DNA of 64,000 nt from Paraburkholderia sp. BCC1884 (GTDB taxonomy: Bacteria; Pseudomonadota; Gammaproteobacteria; Burkholderiales; Burkholderiaceae). Both the position numbers and the translations under genes were made by a program. The first letter of the stretch is position 1; the number at the start of each line of letters is the position of its first letter. Where the stretch lies: the NCBI RefSeq assembly GCF_900996225.1, contig NZ_CAAJGL010000112.1, positions 248,001 to 312,000 on the forward strand, read 5' to 3'. The notes beneath the pieces are model-generated. The model was not told the DNA's origin, ran no database searches, and was given only the letters and a program-made list of their open reading frames with translations. This document shows, piece by piece, positions 61,789-64,000 of this stretch.

Positions 61789-61974
61789 AGACGTGAGCTC
61801 AGCGCATTCATTACAACGCCGCGATTGATCGCAGAAACCCTATCCGATGTAACGAGACGTAACTGGTTGGCCGAGTGTGCGATGTTATGCATCAGTTATT
61901 ACAAAGTTGAAATACGCGCGGCGACACCTTGCGCTATATTTCCGCCAACAACACATTCTTCCAAAGGGTGATAA

Positions 61975-62319
61975 ATGAAGTCCGCTCGTCTTGTTCCGCT
62001 TTTGATCGGGGTTTTCGCGTTGGGTGCGTCGGGTGTCGCAATGGCCGGCGGCCTTAACGTTGGTGTCAACATCGGCATTCCCGCGCCGATTTATGTCGCT
62101 CCTGCGCCGATGTATGCAGCGCCGCCGCCCCCGCCGCCGGTCGTGTATCAACCGGCTCCTGTGTACTACGGTGGCCCGGCAGTCGTGATCGGCTGGCATG
62201 GCGACCGCTACTGGGACGGCCGCCGCTACTGGGGACGCGACGACTGGTATCGTCATCATCCCCCGGGTCGTGCCGACTACGGTCGCGACCACTACGACAA
62301 CCATCGCGGCTGGCACTAA
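61975..62319 (+). CDS. Small exported Pro/Tyr-rich protein
   Basis: The 114-residue product has a signal peptide (cleavage probably after GVAMA at about residue 24), then a glycine-rich beta-like start (GGLNVGVNIG), a Pro/Ala/Tyr segment (PAPIYVAPAPMYAAPPPPPP) and a C-terminal part rich in Tyr, Trp, Arg, His and Asp (DRYWDGRRYWGRDDWYRHH). It resembles the short PxPV-type exported proteins widespread in Burkholderiaceae, for which no function is established. AAAGGGTG precedes the ATG. The gene has its own terminator. Confidence 0.8.
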   Translation: MKSARLVPLLIGVFALGASGVAMAGGLNVGVNIGIPAPIYVAPAPMYAAPPPPPPVVYQPAPVYYGGPAVVIGWHGDRYWDGRRYWGRDDWYRHHPPGRADYGRDHYDNHRGWH

Positions 62320-62357
62320 GCGCGCGAACGGACTGCGGCTCGACGTAGCCGCAGAGT

Positions 62358-62387
62358 AAAAAAACCGCCCTCAAGGGCGGTTTTTTA
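62358..62387 (+). terminator. Terminator after the exported Pro/Tyr-rich protein
   Basis: AAAAAACCGCCC-TCAA-GGGCGGTTTTTT is a 12-bp stem ending in six Ts. Confidence 0.95.
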
Positions 62388-62573
62388 TTGCGCTCGCGTG
62401 AGACGCAGACGTCGACCCGAGCGCTTGCGTTATTGCGTCGCACACGTCATGCACATTCGCACACTTGCGCGAAGCCGCAAGCGATCGACCGGTTCGACAG
62501 CAGCCCGGTCGGCACGGGTTTATTGGGTAGAATTCCCTCACATTGCCATCGCCCAATCACCAATAAGGCCCCT

Positions 62574-64000
62574 ATGACAACTGGCTTGCGCAGGGTTCAA
62601 ACGCTTCGTGCACTTCGGTGCGGCGTGCTTCATAAACTCTCGCGTGTCGGTTTGCCGGTGGCGCCGCGTGCATGGCGCACGGCGTGTGGGCTGGCGATCA
62701 GCGGCGTACTCGTCGTCGTGGGCATGCTCGCCGCGTCGCCGGCCCACGCGGTCTACGCGATCGCGCAATATGGCGAGCCGAAATATCCCGCCGGCTTCAA
62801 GCACTTCGACTACGTCAACCCCGACGCGCCGAAGGGCGGCACGCTCGTGATGGCCAATCCGGGCCGTCTCACGAGCTTCGATAAATTCAATCCGTTCACG
62901 CTGCGCGGCAATACCGCGCCGGGTATCGACCTGCTGTTCGAAAGCCTGGCGACCGGCAGCAGCGACGAAGTGGCCTCGGCCTACGGCCTGCTCGCCGACG
63001 ACATCGCCATTGCGCCGGACGGCATGTCGACCACCTTCCACATCAATCCGCGTGCGCGTTTTTCGAACGGCGATCCGGTGACCGCCGACGACGTCAAGTT
63101 TTCGCTCGACACGCTTAAAAGCCCGCAGGCCGCACCGCAGTTCGCCTCGTACTTTGCCGAGATCACGCGCGCGGTGGTGGTCGATCCGCACACGATCCGC
63201 TTCGAGTTCCATCAGCGCAATCGTGAGTTGCCGCTGCTCGCGGGCGGCATGCCGGTGTTCTCGCGCAAGTGGGGGATGAAGCCCGACGGCAGCCGCATTC
63301 CGTTCGATCAACTGGCGTTCGAAAAGCCGATTGCGAGCGGTCCATATCTGATCGACCAGTACGACAACGGACGCACCATCACGTACCGACGCGACCCGAA
63401 CTACTGGGGGGCAAGCTTGCCGGTGCGGGTCGGCACGAACAACTTCGACCGGATCGTCTACAAGCTTTATTCGGATGCGGTCGCGCGGCTCGAAGCGTTC
63501 AAGGCAGGGGAGTACGACGCGCTGGTCGAGTACGTCGCGCGCAACTGGGTGCGGCGCGACGTGGGCAAGAAGTTCGACAGCGGCGAGCTGATCAAGCATG
63601 AATTCCCGCAACATAACGGCACCGGTATGCAGGGCTTCATGCTGAATACACGTCGGCCGCTGTTTCAGGACGTGCGGGTGCGCAAGGCGCTCGACCTCGC
63701 GCTCGACTTCCAGTGGCTGAACCGTCAGTTGTTCTTCAATCAGTACAGCCGCATCGACAGTTTTTTTGCCAACACCGATTTGCAGGCGAAGGGACTGCCT
63801 TCGCCAGGTGAGCTGGCGTTGCTCGAGCCGTGGCGCGCGACACTCGATCCCGCCGTGTTCGGCTTGCCGCCCAAACAGCCCGATACCGATCCGCCCGGCT
63901 CGCTGCGTGCCAATCTGCTGCAGGCGCGTGCGTTGTTGCAGCAGGCCGGCTGGACCTATCGCGACGGCGCGTTGCGCAACGCCAAAGGCGAGCCGTTCCA
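62574..64000 (+). CDS. YejA-type ABC transporter substrate-binding protein (3' end outside window)
   Basis: The frame is open from ATG 62574 to the window edge (475 codons seen). A long leader with a hydrophobic segment ending AASPAHA (about residues 48-60) is a probable signal peptide. The mature part is a family-5 extracellular solute-binding protein: YAIAQYGEPKYPAGFKHFDY at its start, GGTLVMANPGR, AYGLLADDIAIAPDGMSTTFHI and ASGPYLIDQY are typical of the YejA/oligopeptide (microcin C) branch. It would capture peptides for an ABC permease encoded downstream, beyond this window. Frame and family are clear; substrate is inferred. Confidence 0.9.
   Translation, partial: MTTGLRRVQTLRALRCGVLHKLSRVGLPVAPRAWRTACGLAISGVLVVVGMLAASPAHAVYAIAQYGEPKYPAGFKHFDYVNPDAPKGGTLVMANPGRLTSFDKFNPFTLRGNTAPGIDLLFESLATGSSDEVASAYGLLADDIAIAPDGMSTTFHINPRARFSNGDPVTADDVKFSLDTLKSPQAAPQFASYFAEITRAVVVDPHTIRFEFHQRNRELPLLAGGMPVFSRKWGMKPDGSRIPFDQLAFEKPIASGPYLIDQYDNGRTITYRRDPNYWGASLPVRVGTNNFDRIVYKLYSDAVARLEAFKAGEYDALVEYVARNWVRRDVGKKFDSGELIKHEFPQHNGTGMQGFMLNTRRPLFQDVRVRKALDLALDFQWLNRQLFFNQYSRIDSFFANTDLQAKGLPSPGELALLEPWRATLDPAVFGLPPKQPDTDPPGSLRANLLQARALLQQAGWTYRDGALRNAKGEPF

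Overview
The window is about 64 kb of GC-rich (roughly 60-65 % by eye) chromosome from a betaproteobacterium of the Burkholderiaceae, most likely Paraburkholderia or Burkholderia. The basis is the gene order (eno-ftsB; ndk-rlmN-rodZ-ispG-hisS-yfgM-bamB-der-hfq-hflX-hflK-hflC-hisZ-purA), a 78-residue Hfq, a HisZ-dependent histidine pathway and protein sequences typical of that family. Species cannot be fixed from the sequence alone. Nearly everything is core housekeeping; I see no insertion sequence, prophage, CRISPR array or intact genomic island.

Layout. 1-7 kb: end of enolase, ftsB, a Gly/Tyr-rich lipoprotein, hslO (Hsp33), a gamma-class carbonic anhydrase-like protein, a DUF455 ferritin-like protein ending in a Pro-Thr repeat, an alpha/beta hydrolase, a PHP-domain phosphoesterase and a YciO-type protein. 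7-12.6 kb: a site-2 protease homologue, trpS, a methyltransferase, dapA, bamC and a metallo-beta-lactamase-fold hydrolase. 12.7-13.4 kb: a Bax-inhibitor-1-type membrane protein on the minus strand. 13.7-31 kb: a long plus-strand block covering nucleotide metabolism (ndk, purA, a phosphoribosyltransferase), RNA modification (rlmN), cell shape (rodZ), isoprenoids (ispG), histidyl-tRNA synthetase and its paralogue hisZ, outer-membrane assembly (yfgM, bamB), ribosome biogenesis (der), RNA chaperone (hfq) and membrane quality control (hflX, hflK, hflC). 31-40 kb: kup, tex, an exported coiled-coil protein, a DUF465 protein, a DinG-type helicase and an Ala/Ser-rich lipoprotein. 40-49 kb: roxA/slyD divergent pair, then minus-strand lplT-mutS-exported phosphoesterase-like gene, and suhB. 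49-54 kb: trmJ, cysE, lpxH, ppiB, ppiA and a TPR protein. 54-61 kb: cysS, an AlkA-type glycosylase with a histone-like tail, accA, tilS, lysC and tRNA-Ser(GCU). 61-64 kb: a LysR-domain remnant, a small exported protein and the start of a YejA-type solute-binding protein that runs off the window.

How it works together: BamB and BamC are two lipoproteins of the outer-membrane assembly complex, and YfgM and RodZ also act in the envelope. DapA and LysC are steps of the aspartate/diaminopimelate pathway feeding lysine and peptidoglycan. RlmN, TrmJ, TilS, RoxA, TrpS, HisS and CysS serve translation. HslO, SlyD, PpiA and PpiB are folding factors.

I did not find a clearly new multi-gene system. The observations most worth a second look are the histone-H1-like tail on the glycosylase, the exported phosphoesterase-like protein with eroded metal ligands, the exported 28-residue-repeat coiled-coil protein, the adjacent 6-bp and 7-bp tandem repeats near 4.2-4.35 kb, and the LysR remnant beside tRNA-Ser. 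Statements on families come from recalled knowledge of sequence motifs; no database search was run.
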